Made by a program: the position numbers and the translations under genes. A stretch of DNA of 64,000 nt from Neolewinella xylanilytica (GTDB taxonomy: Bacteria; Bacteroidota; Bacteroidia; Chitinophagales; Saprospiraceae): the NCBI RefSeq assembly GCF_002934605.1, contig NZ_PTJC01000005.1:682001-746000 (forward strand), read 5' to 3'. Position 1 is the first letter of the stretch. Every line of letters starts with the position of its first letter. This document shows, piece by piece, positions 51,232-59,550 of the stretch. The notes beneath the pieces are model-generated. The model saw nothing but the letters and a program-made list of their open reading frames with translations, ran no database searches and was not told the DNA's origin.

Positions 51232-52826
51232 AGCACCGAATACTGCACGAAATCCGCCCGCTCCGGGTAGTCGGTGGTGAAGTGCAACCCGCGGCTCTCC
51301 TTACGTAGCGAGGCCGCTTTCGTGACCAGGTAGCCCACGGTGATGAGGTTACGGAGCTCGCACAGCTGGGGACTGACCAGGCTGCTTTTGTACAGCTCCT
51401 CCGTTTCATCGTGGAGGAGGTCGAGTCGATCCTTGGCGCGCTTCAGTCGCTTATCGCTGCGCACGATGCCCACGTAGCTGGACATCACCTCCTTCAATTC
51501 TTTAATGCTCTGGGTGATGAGTACCTGCTCCTTCGGCTCGGTGGTGCCGGTGCGCTCCCACTGGGGGATGCCGCGTTGCATAGGCTGGTTGTCGATGTTG
51601 GCGGCGATGGAGTGGGCGATGCGGTGGCCGAACACGAGGGCCTCCAGGAGGCTGTTGCTGGCCAGGCGGTTGGCGCCGTGGAGGCCGGTGCTCGTGCATT
51701 CCCCACAGGCGTAAAGCTGGTTGACGGAGGTACGGCCGAACTCGTCCACCTGCACGCCGCCACACATGTAGTGGCAGGCCGGCGTGACGGGGATCAACTG
51801 GCTCATCGGGTCGATGCCCTTTTCCTTGCACTTCTCGTAGATGGTCGGGAAATGGGCGATGAATTTGTCCCGGTCGAGGTGGGTGCAGTCCAGGCACATG
51901 AACTCCGCGCCGGTCAGCTTCATCTCGTTGTCGATGGCGCGGGCCACGATGTCGCGGGGGGCGAGGCTGCCGCGCTCGTCGTATTCGTGCATGAATTCGG
52001 TGCCGTCGGGCCGTTTCAGGATGGCGCCGAAGCCCCGTACCGCCTCGCTGACCAGGAAGGCCTGCCGTTCGATGCCCGGGTTGTAGAGGGCGGTGGGGTG
52101 AAACTGGACGAACTCCATGTTCTCCAGGTGGACCTTGGCGCGGTGGGCCATGGCGATGCCGTCTCCGGTGGCGATCACCGGGTTGGTGGTGCTGCGGTAG
52201 ATCTGTCCGTTGCCCCCGGCGGCCAGTACGGTGGTTCTGGCCTGGATGGTACTGATCTCCCAGTTTTCCTTATTCAGCACGTAGGCGCCGTAGCACTCGA
52301 TGTTCGCCGTCAGGCGGGTCACGATGTGGCCGAGGTGGTGCTGGGTCAGCAGGTCGAGGGCGAAGAAGTGTTCGTGCACGACCAGGTTGTCCAGGGTATC
52401 TGCCTTGGCGCTGAGGGCCCGCTGGATCTCCCAACCGGTGAGGTCCTTGAAGTGGAGGATGCGGTTCTCGGAGTGGCCCCCTTCCCGGCCCAGGTCATAC
52501 TTCTCGAACTGGTCGAGGTCGAAGCGGGTTCCCCACTCGATAATCTCCTCCACGCGCTCCGGTCCTTCTTCCACTACGATGCGGACGATGTGTTCGTCGC
52601 AGAGCCCGGCCCCGGCGTCCAGGGTATCGGCGATGTGCTTCTCGTAGGTATCCGTGCCGTGATCCCACACCGCCGCCACGCCGCCCTGGGCGTAACTGGT
52701 GTTGCTCTCGTGCTCGTTGACCTTGGTCAGTACGTCAATTTTCAGGTCGGGCCGCAGCGTGGCGAGTTTGATGCCGGTGCTGAGGCCGGCTATGCCGGAG
52801 CCTATGATTAGTACGTCGGTGGTCAT
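51228..52826 (-). CDS. nadB: L-aspartate oxidase
   Basis: This 532-residue FAD enzyme of the succinate dehydrogenase flavoprotein family oxidises aspartate to iminoaspartate in NAD synthesis. It has an N-terminal dinucleotide fold VLIIGSGIAGLSTGIKLA, the SYAQGG motif that marks NadB and fumarate reductase, FVQFHPT, ARAIDNEM and a CGECTSTGLHGANRLASNSLLE segment. ATG 52826 is preferred over TTG 52832. nadA and nadC are not in the window. Confidence 0.94.
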   Translation of the reverse strand: MTTDVLIIGSGIAGLSTGIKLATLRPDLKIDVLTKVNEHESNTSYAQGGVAAVWDHGTDTYEKHIADTLDAGAGLCDEHIVRIVVEEGPERVEEIIEWGTRFDLDQFEKYDLGREGGHSENRILHFKDLTGWEIQRALSAKADTLDNLVVHEHFFALDLLTQHHLGHIVTRLTANIECYGAYVLNKENWEISTIQARTTVLAAGGNGQIYRSTTNPVIATGDGIAMAHRAKVHLENMEFVQFHPTALYNPGIERQAFLVSEAVRGFGAILKRPDGTEFMHEYDERGSLAPRDIVARAIDNEMKLTGAEFMCLDCTHLDRDKFIAHFPTIYEKCKEKGIDPMSQLIPVTPACHYMCGGVQVDEFGRTSVNQLYACGECTSTGLHGANRLASNSLLEALVFGHRIAHSIAANIDNQPMQRGIPQWERTGTTEPKEQVLITQSIKELKEVMSSYVGIVRSDKRLKRAKDRLDLLHDETEELYKSSLVSPQLCELRNLITVGYLVTKAASLRKESRGLHFTTDYPERADFVQYSVL

Positions 52827-53180
52827 TTTCAATGGGTGAAGGACTGAATGATTGAATTAGTGAATGGCGGCGTAGGAGCCCGTCGCTGCGCTCCGGGGGA
52901 TTGGGTGAGGGACTGAATTATTGAATTAGTGAATGGCGGCGTAGGAGCCCGTGGCTGCGCTCCGGGTCGTTCTGGTGATGAAGAGCAGGCTTTCAATGTA
53001 GAACGCAGTTTTCAGGAACCAGGCCGGTGGAAGTTGTTTGTGCCGTATGTATGCACGTACGCCGAGCAAAGCAAGGCGAAAATGCACGCATAACCATTCA
53101 AAATTCAGTGCTTCAAAAATTCACTAATTGCCCCTGCATGCGGGCTAATTCATTAATTCAGTCCTTCATTACCTCATCAA
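52827..53180. other. Intergenic repeat-rich stretch between nadB and zwf
   Basis: About 350 bp filled by the direct repeats at 52838-52970 and a related inverted piece at about 53100-53175. I see no gene. Confidence 0.65.
52838..52970. repeat. Two copies of a TGAATTAGTGAATGG-type repeat upstream of nadB
   Basis: Two direct copies of about 68 bp share GGACTGAAT, TTGAATTAGTGAATGGCGG, CGTAGGAGCCCGT and GCTGCGCTCCGG. The core resembles the unit of the large array at 63245-63760. A further copy lies in the opposite orientation at about 53100-53175. Confidence 0.8.
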
Positions 53181-54716
53181 TTACAACTTGGTGTAGTGCT
53201 TATCATCGATCAGCGACTCCGCCGGATTCCGCCAGCTGGCACCGGTGATGCCGTCCCACAGGCGGTCGGCTTCCTCGGGGCCCCAGGTGCCGGCGGTGTA
53301 GCGGGCCAGGGGCGCTTCGTTCTTTTCCCAGGCCTGGAGGATGGGGTCGACGAAGGCCCAGGCCTGTTCGACACTGTCGCCGCGGGCGTAGAGGGTGGGG
53401 TCACCCTTCATGCAGTCGAGTAGGAGGCGGCTGTAGGATTCGGGGACGTCCTTGGTGGTGAGGTCGCGGTAAAAGAAGTCCATATCGACGTTCTTCACGC
53501 GGAAGCCCTCGCCGGGGACCTTCATACCGAACTCCAGCGCCATCCCCTCGTCGGGCTGGATGCGCATGATGAGCTGGTTGTCGCACTTCAGGGCGTAGTC
53601 GTCGTAGCCGGAGAAGAGGGCCTGCGGCGGGTTCTTGAAGGTGATGACCACCTCGGTGACCTTCAGGGGCAGGCATTTACCGGTACGGATGAAGAAGGGG
53701 ACGCCGGCCCAGCGCCAGTTGTCGATGAAGAACTTCATGGCGACGTAGGTCTCGGTCATGCTGTCATCGGGCACGCCCTCCGCTTCGCGGTATCCCTCCA
53801 CGTGACCGTCCTTCGTATCGCCGGCATCGTACTGCGCCCGGACGACCTGCTGCGCCACCTGCTCGCCGGTGATGGCGCGCAGCGACTGGAACAATTTCAT
53901 TTTCTCCCCGCGGATGGAGTAGGCATCGGCCCGGATGGGGGGCTCCATGGCCACGTGGGCCAGCACCTGCAGGAGGTGGTTCTGAATCATGTCGCGGAGC
54001 GCACCACTTTCGTCGTAGTAGCCGCCACGGCTGCCTACCCCTACGGTTTCGGCGGCGGTGATCTGGACCGACTGGATATAGTTGCGGTTCCACAGCGGCT
54101 CGAAGAAGCCGTTGGCGAAGCGGGTAACTAGCAGGTTCTGGACGGTTTCCTTGCCGAGGTAGTGATCGATCCGGTAGATGTCGTTTTCGCGGAAGACCGA
54201 CTGCAGTTCCTCGTTCAGTTGCTTAGCCGATTTCTCGTCGTAGCCGAAGGGTTTTTCCACGACCAGCCGCGACCAGCCGTTTTCGGGCTTATTCAGTCCT
54301 ACTTCGGCCAGCGCCTTGGGAATGGAACTGTACAGTTTAGGGGGCGTGGAGAGGTAGAAGATATAGTTGGATCCCGTTTCGAATTGCTCGCCGAGGTCTT
54401 CGAGTTTCGCTTTCAGCTTTTTGGCGTCTTCCACCCCGTCGTAGGCCTTCAGGTCCTGGTAGAAAAGCAGTTCCGAGAAGGCCTTTAGCTGGTCTTCGTC
54501 GTAGCCATTGCCCTGCATGAACTCGTTCTCGAACAGCACCTTTTCCCGGAAGGCCTCGTCGGTGTAGTCGGTCCGGCTCGCGCCGAGGAGAGCGAATTTT
54601 TCGGGGAGGTATCCCCCGCGGTAGAGATCGAAGACGGCCGGGATCAGTTTTCGCTGGGCCAGGTCGCCGGAAGCACCGTAAATGATCAGGATATGGGGGT
54701 CGATTGGGTTGGCCAT
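53181..54716 (-). CDS. zwf: Glucose-6-phosphate 1-dehydrogenase
   Basis: This 511-residue enzyme starts the oxidative pentose phosphate pathway. The nucleotide-binding start is IYGASGDLAQRKL (GASGDLA), then VVEKPFGYD and the active-site peptide RIDHYLGKETVQNLL near residue 190. It is divergent from rpiB, with gnd just beyond; a pgl gene is not seen in the cluster. Confidence 0.96.
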   Translation of the reverse strand: MANPIDPHILIIYGASGDLAQRKLIPAVFDLYRGGYLPEKFALLGASRTDYTDEAFREKVLFENEFMQGNGYDEDQLKAFSELLFYQDLKAYDGVEDAKKLKAKLEDLGEQFETGSNYIFYLSTPPKLYSSIPKALAEVGLNKPENGWSRLVVEKPFGYDEKSAKQLNEELQSVFRENDIYRIDHYLGKETVQNLLVTRFANGFFEPLWNRNYIQSVQITAAETVGVGSRGGYYDESGALRDMIQNHLLQVLAHVAMEPPIRADAYSIRGEKMKLFQSLRAITGEQVAQQVVRAQYDAGDTKDGHVEGYREAEGVPDDSMTETYVAMKFFIDNWRWAGVPFFIRTGKCLPLKVTEVVITFKNPPQALFSGYDDYALKCDNQLIMRIQPDEGMALEFGMKVPGEGFRVKNVDMDFFYRDLTTKDVPESYSRLLLDCMKGDPTLYARGDSVEQAWAFVDPILQAWEKNEAPLARYTAGTWGPEEADRLWDGITGASWRNPAESLIDDKHYTKL

Positions 54717-54826
54717 GCGTGGGAGGGGAAAGCTTTTAAAATGGTTTCCCTATCAAAGGTCCCACTTTTTATAAGGTTTACGGCCCGTCTAAGGTAATTT
54801 TAGGCCCATCTTACAATACCGACTCT

Positions 54827-55270
54827 ATGACCATTGGCATCGCGACCGACCACGGCGGCATCGAACTCAAACAACAACTCCAGGAATACCTGGAAGAAAA
54901 AGGCTTTACGGTAAAGGACTTCGGGGCCTTCGCCTACGACGCGGCCGACGACTTTCCCGACTTCGTGGTGCCGCTGGCTCGCGCAGTGGGGGAAGGGAAA
55001 GTAGACCGGGGCGTAGCCGTCTGCGGCAGCGGGGTGGGGGCCAGTATCGCCGCCAACAAGATCAAGAACGTACGGGCCTGCCTGATCAACGAGAGCTACA
55101 GCGCGCGCCAGGGCGTGGAGCACGACGACATGAATATGATCTGCCTCGGCGGCCGGGTGATCGGCATCGAGCTGGCTAAGGAACTCCTCGACAATTTCCT
55201 GGGCGCCGAATACCAGAACCTGCCCCGTCAGCAGCGGCGCATGGGTAAGGTGGCGGACCTGGAGCGGTAG
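54827..55270 (+). CDS. rpiB: Ribose 5-phosphate isomerase B
   Basis: This 147-residue isomerase converts ribulose 5-P and ribose 5-P. Seen are ATDHGGIELKQ near residue 5, the catalytic Cys in AVCGSGVGASIAANK (Cys near 66) and HDDMNMICLGGRV. A TAATTTTA element about 25 nt upstream may be its -7 site. Confidence 0.93.
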   Translation: MTIGIATDHGGIELKQQLQEYLEEKGFTVKDFGAFAYDAADDFPDFVVPLARAVGEGKVDRGVAVCGSGVGASIAANKIKNVRACLINESYSARQGVEHDDMNMICLGGRVIGIELAKELLDNFLGAEYQNLPRQQRRMGKVADLER

Positions 55271-55411
55271 CGGCGGCATCAGTCGCCGCGGCTGCGACGG
55301 TTAGGGCCGTGAACGCCCGTCAATCTACTTCCCGCCAACAGCGAACCAATCCAGCACTGAACCTTTACACCTACCTTGCACCCGCGCTCCGGCGCACGAA
55401 AAAATACTCCA

Positions 55412-56923
55412 ATGGACCAGCAACTATATGATTTCGGCATGATCGGCCTCGGCGTTATGGGCCGCAACTTTCTCCTTAACGTGGCCGACGACGGCTTCGG
55501 CGCGCTCGGTACGGACATCGACCAGGAATCCGTCGACGCCCTCAACGAAGAGGGCAAGGAGATGCGCGTGAAGGGGGTCAGCACCCAGAAGGAATTCGTC
55601 AGCCTGCTGAGCCGACCGCGTAAGATCATGATGCTGGTGCCCGCGGGCAAGATCGTCGACAGCGTGATCGAAGGCCTGTTGCCCATTCTGGACGAGGGCG
55701 ATATCCTCATCGATGGGGGCAACAGCCACTACGACGATACCGACCGCCGCTACGAATACCTCAAAACCAAAGGCATCCGCTTTCTCGGCGCGGGGGTTTC
55801 CGGCGGAGCAAAGGGGGCCCGCTTGGGTCCCAGCATCATGCCCGGTGGCGACCGCAGTGCCTGGGAAGACGTCCGGCCGATCCTGGAAACCGTAGCCGCC
55901 AAGGTGAACGGAGATCCCTGCGTGACCTACATCGGCGAAAAAAGTAGTGGCCACTACGTGAAGATGGTCCATAACGGCATCGAGTACGGATTGATGCAGC
56001 TCCTGGCCGAAGCTTACGATATCTTGAAGCGGGTTGGCGGAATGGACAACGACCAGATGTCCGAACTCTTCACCCGCTGGAATAACGGGCGGCTCAACAG
56101 CTACCTGGTCGAGATCACCGCGGCCATCCTGAAATTTCGGGAGGAGGGTAGCGAGACCCACCTGCTGGACGTAATCCTGGATAAGGCCAAGCAGAAGGGA
56201 ACCGGTAAGTGGACGAGCCAGTCGGCGATGGACATCGGCGTTCCGATCCCCACTATTGATTCCGCGGTTACCATGCGGGCCATCTCGGCCTTCAAGGAAT
56301 ACCGGCAGGATAATTCCAAGCTTTACACCGTCGTCCATCCTGACGAGCCGTTGCTGAAGGGAGAAGGACTTGCGGAGGCCGTGGAAAAGGCGCTTTACTT
56401 CGGCTTCGTTTGCTGCTACGCCCAGGGCATGCACCTGCTCGCCGAGGCTAGTGAAGAGATGGACTACAAGCTCGACCTGGAGGGGATTGCCCGTATCTGG
56501 CGGGGCGGCTGCATCATTCGCGCTGAACTATTAGAAACGATTCGCTCCGCCTACGGCAAGCGGGAGGGCTTAAAGAACATGATGGCGACCATCGAGTTCC
56601 GGGAAGACCTGCACGACTGTCGGGACGCAGTAGCGGAGATCGTGCACCAGGCCAACGAGCGCGGGGTGCCATCGATGTGTCTCTCCTCGGCGCTGCAGTA
56701 CTTCGAAGCCTTCCGGTCCGAACGCCTGCCGCTGAACCTGGTGCAGGCCCAGCGCGACTACTTCGGATCCCACACCTACGAGCGACTGGACGAAAAGGGA
56801 ACGTTCCATACCACCTGGGACCCGAAAAAGATACACAAAGCCGGTGACGAAACCGACAGTGCCATCCCCACCGATCCGAACGAGGCGAAGGTGATGGATC
56901 CGCCCAGCGGGGCCGAGGGCTAA
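55412..56923 (+). CDS. gnd: 6-phosphogluconate dehydrogenase, decarboxylating
   Basis: This 503-residue enzyme makes ribulose 5-P, CO2 and NADPH. It has the dinucleotide fold FGMIGLGVMGRNFLLN, GGNSHYDDTDRR, GAGVSGGAKGARLGPSIMPGG and the catalytic region HYVKMVHNGIEYGLMQL. At 503 residues it is the long, NADP-type form. ATG 55412 is preferred; a frame from 55376 would include a dispersed GC-rich motif (CGCGCTCCGGCGC). With zwf and rpiB it forms the pentose phosphate cluster. Confidence 0.95.
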   Translation: MDQQLYDFGMIGLGVMGRNFLLNVADDGFGALGTDIDQESVDALNEEGKEMRVKGVSTQKEFVSLLSRPRKIMMLVPAGKIVDSVIEGLLPILDEGDILIDGGNSHYDDTDRRYEYLKTKGIRFLGAGVSGGAKGARLGPSIMPGGDRSAWEDVRPILETVAAKVNGDPCVTYIGEKSSGHYVKMVHNGIEYGLMQLLAEAYDILKRVGGMDNDQMSELFTRWNNGRLNSYLVEITAAILKFREEGSETHLLDVILDKAKQKGTGKWTSQSAMDIGVPIPTIDSAVTMRAISAFKEYRQDNSKLYTVVHPDEPLLKGEGLAEAVEKALYFGFVCCYAQGMHLLAEASEEMDYKLDLEGIARIWRGGCIIRAELLETIRSAYGKREGLKNMMATIEFREDLHDCRDAVAEIVHQANERGVPSMCLSSALQYFEAFRSERLPLNLVQAQRDYFGSHTYERLDEKGTFHTTWDPKKIHKAGDETDSAIPTDPNEAKVMDPPSGAEG

Positions 56924-56939
56924 AATAAATTACGCGATA

Positions 56940-56957
56940 TTAATGTATATACATTAA
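56940..56957. promoter_or_regulatory. 18-bp perfect palindrome, probable operator of the yceI-like gene
   Basis: TTAATGTATATACATTAA lies 87 bp before the ATG at 57044 and just before a TTTG (56959-56962) that could be the -33 element. Such AT-rich palindromes are typical of MarR- or Rrf2-like repressors. No regulator gene is adjacent. Confidence 0.6.
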
Positions 56958-57043
56958 ATTTGTGCCAACCTTAAACTCTGTGTACCTACACGGGTTATGT
57001 TTTCTTTCACCCTGTAGTATGGTGTTTACTCAACCTCATCATT

Positions 57044-57694
57044 ATGAAAAGCATTTTCCCCGTTTTCCTTCTCGCGTTATTGGTAGCTGCCTGCGGCCCT
57101 TCCGGGACCGAAGTGGAGTCTTCCGACGCCGTAGCGGCCGCTGAGGCCGTTCCCGCCACTGCCACCTTTACCGTTGACACTTCCGCCAGTGAAGTGACCT
57201 GGGAAGGCTCCAAGAAAATTGGTGGCGGCCACGAAGGCATCATTCCCATCGAAAGCGGTACGCTTACCGCCAACGGTGAAGAGCTCGTAGGCGGTCAATT
57301 CGTCCTGGACATCACCCGCCTCGAAAACCGTGACCTCGACGGTGAGGGCAAGGGCAAGCTCGAAGGCCACCTGAAAAGCGCCGACTTCTTCGACGTGGCC
57401 CAGCACCCTACGGCGATGTTCGAAATCACCAGTGTGACCCCGGTTGATGGTGAACAGGACTACAACCACAACATTACCGGCAACCTGACCCTGAAGGGAA
57501 CCTCCCGCAGCATCACCATTCCCGCCAACATCACCATGAGCGGCGGCCAGATCACCGCGTCGACGCCCGACTTCGTGATCGACCGTACGGAATGGGGTAT
57601 GGAATACGGCAGCGGCTCCATCGCCGGCATCGCTCAGGACAACATCATCAACGATGAAGTTGGACTGAATCTGAGCCTGGTAGCCCGGCAGTAA
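57044..57694 (+). CDS. YceI-family lipoprotein
   Basis: This 216-residue exported protein has a lipobox LVAAC (Cys near 17), an Ala/Glu-rich linker and a YceI lipocalin-like domain (about 45-216) that binds isoprenoid or other apolar molecules. The family pattern is seen in FTVDTSASEVTWEGSK, GHLKSADFFDVAQHPTAMFE, NLTLKGTSRSITIPA and FVIDRTEWGMEYGS. It is monocistronic, with an upstream palindrome and a downstream terminator. Confidence 0.93.
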   Translation: MKSIFPVFLLALLVAACGPSGTEVESSDAVAAAEAVPATATFTVDTSASEVTWEGSKKIGGGHEGIIPIESGTLTANGEELVGGQFVLDITRLENRDLDGEGKGKLEGHLKSADFFDVAQHPTAMFEITSVTPVDGEQDYNHNITGNLTLKGTSRSITIPANITMSGGQITASTPDFVIDRTEWGMEYGSGSIAGIAQDNIINDEVGLNLSLVARQ

Positions 57695-57713
57695 GCTATC
57701 ATTATCCAATCTG

Positions 57714-57757
57714 GAAGAGGTTGTCCGCCGCGGTGGGCAACCTCTTCTTTATTTTTG
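57714..57757 (+). terminator. Terminator of the yceI-like gene, also carrying the tsaE -7 element
   Basis: Arms GAAGAGGTTG and CAACCTCTTC (57714-57723, 57738-57747), then a T-rich tract. The tract contains TATTTTTG (57750-57757), a perfect TANNTTTG, 4 nt before the tsaE ATG. Confidence 0.8.
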
Positions 57758-57761
57758 CACC

Positions 57762-58184
57762 ATGAAGATCACCTATGCCCTGGACGCGGTACCCGAGGTG
57801 GCCGCTCGGCTGCTCCGGGAGGTCGGCACCGACCGAATCTACGCCCTGGAGGGTGCCCTGGGGGCGGGCAAGACGACCCTGGTGCGGGAAATTTGTCGGC
57901 AGCTGGGGGTTACGGACCCGGTTTCCAGTCCTACCTTCAGTATTGTCAACACCTACAGCAGTCCCGCGGGGGTTATTTATCACTTGGATTGCTACCGGTT
58001 GGAGTGCGTGGAGGAAGCGATCGATGCCGGGATCGAGGAGCTACTTGAAACGGCGGAATCGGCCGTCTTCGTAGAATGGCCGGCCGTGATAGAACCCTTA
58101 TTGCCGGACGACGTTGTTTTTCTGCGCTTCGACCATGATGCTACCGATCCGGAACGGCGCCACCTCCAAATCACCACGGGCTAG
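57762..58184 (+). CDS. tsaE: tRNA threonylcarbamoyladenosine biosynthesis protein TsaE
   Basis: This 140-residue P-loop ATPase of the t6A37 tRNA modification complex has a Walker A GALGAGKTTLVREI near residue 35, SSPTFSIVNTY, a HLDCYRL motif and FVEWP. It works with TsaB and TsaD, which are not in the window. The alanine dehydrogenase gene follows 14 nt later. Its start is 4 nt after a TANNTTTG element, so the mRNA may have almost no leader. Confidence 0.94.
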   Translation: MKITYALDAVPEVAARLLREVGTDRIYALEGALGAGKTTLVREICRQLGVTDPVSSPTFSIVNTYSSPAGVIYHLDCYRLECVEEAIDAGIEELLETAESAVFVEWPAVIEPLLPDDVVFLRFDHDATDPERRHLQITTG

Positions 58185-58198
58185 CCCTAAGCTTCACT

Positions 58199-59434
58199 AT
58201 GAGCAGCAAGGAAAAGGAAAAGATTGATCTCCCCAAGGAGCTGACGTCCACTTACGGACAGACCCAAACGGAGACTCTGGCCGTGGAATCGAAATCGGAG
58301 GAACTATTCATCGGTATCCCAAAGGAAATTATCCTCCAGGAAAAACGGGTGGCTATCGTTCCCAGTGGCGTCCATACGCTCACTAGCCGCGGCCACCGGG
58401 TACTGGTGGAAACCCAGGCCGGCGTGCCGAGCAGCTTTTCCGACCACGACTTTAGCGAGTGCGGGGCGGAGATCGCGTATTCCGCTCAGGAAGTGTACCG
58501 GCGCGCCCGCGTCATCGTGAAGGTAGCACCACCTACGCTGGAAGAGATCGACATGATGCAGGAGGGTAGCGTGCTGATCAGTCCGCTGCAGCTCCCCACC
58601 ATTAACGCCGAATACCTCTACCGCCTGAAGCACAAGCGAATTATCGCCCTCGCCATGGAATATATGCAGGACGACGAGGGTAGCTTCCCGATCGTGCGCA
58701 TCATGAGCGAAATGGCCGGTATTTGCGCCATTCAGACCGCTTCCGAGCTGCTCAGTACGAGTCACGGCGGTCCGGGTACCCTCCTCGGTGGCATCTCCGG
58801 TGTGCCCAGCGCGAAAGTGGTCATCCTCGGTGGAGGCGTGGTGGCCGAATACGCTACCCGTGCGGCCCTCGGCATGGGGGCGGAGGTACGCGTTTTCGAC
58901 GACAACATCCACAAGCTGATGCGGCTGCAAAATTCCGTAGGCCGGCAGCTCTACACCTCGGCTATGAACCCGGTGTACCTACGGCGTGAGCTTCTGGATG
59001 CGGATGTCGCCATCGGTGCGATCCATTCCGAAACCGGCCGTACGCCGGTGGTGGTGAGCGAGGAGATGGTACGGGCCATGAAACCCCATTCCGTAATTAT
59101 CGATATCAGTATCGATCAGGGTGGCTGCTTCGCCACGAGTGAGCTCACTACTCTCGACCGGCCCGTGTTTCACAAGCACGACGTGGTGCACTATTGTGTT
59201 CCCAATATCGCCAGCCGGGTAGGGCGGACGGCCTCCATCGCCGTCAGTAATATCCTCACCCCTATTCTGTTACGGACGGAAGGCGCCCGTAACTTCGAGC
59301 ACTTCCTGTGCCATCACGCCGGTCTCCGACACGGTATTTACACCTTCCGGGGTTGCCTCACCAACCGCTACCTCGGGCAGCGCTTCGAGATGCGGCATAC
59401 GGATATCGATCTGTTGATGACCAGCGGATTGTAA
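58199..59434 (+). CDS. ald: Alanine dehydrogenase
   Basis: This 411-residue NAD-dependent enzyme converts alanine to pyruvate and ammonia. It has the family start FIGIPKEI and KRVAIVPSGV (substrate-binding Arg and Lys region), then GGVVAEYATRAALGMGAEVRVFD as NAD-binding fold, SIDQGGCF and the VPNIASRVGRTAS segment. About 37 residues precede the usual start, a hydrophilic extension of unknown role often seen in Bacteroidota homologues. Distinction from AlaDH/PNT-like paralogues is not certain. Confidence 0.85.
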   Translation: MSSKEKEKIDLPKELTSTYGQTQTETLAVESKSEELFIGIPKEIILQEKRVAIVPSGVHTLTSRGHRVLVETQAGVPSSFSDHDFSECGAEIAYSAQEVYRRARVIVKVAPPTLEEIDMMQEGSVLISPLQLPTINAEYLYRLKHKRIIALAMEYMQDDEGSFPIVRIMSEMAGICAIQTASELLSTSHGGPGTLLGGISGVPSAKVVILGGGVVAEYATRAALGMGAEVRVFDDNIHKLMRLQNSVGRQLYTSAMNPVYLRRELLDADVAIGAIHSETGRTPVVVSEEMVRAMKPHSVIIDISIDQGGCFATSELTTLDRPVFHKHDVVHYCVPNIASRVGRTASIAVSNILTPILLRTEGARNFEHFLCHHAGLRHGIYTFRGCLTNRYLGQRFEMRHTDIDLLMTSGL

Positions 59435-59507
59435 CCTACTCTCATCCGGCGCTACAAGCCCCCCAATTCTTTCCCCGTCCCCAAAAGGGACGTCTACCCC
59501 TTAGCGA

Positions 59508-59538
59508 AGGCATCCTCCAGCGCAGCGAAGGGATGCCT
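59508..59538. repeat. Hairpin between convergent genes
   Basis: Arms AGGCATCC (59508-59515) and GGATGCCT (59531-59538). No T run follows; it may act as a weak bidirectional terminator. Confidence 0.5.
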
Positions 59539-59550
59539 AGCGCATTACCG

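Noticed and set aside
54754-54761. GACCTTTG before zwf as another member of the regulon
   Set aside because: No TGAY-N4-RTCA box lies at the required position (54785-54796), so it is only a -7-like word.
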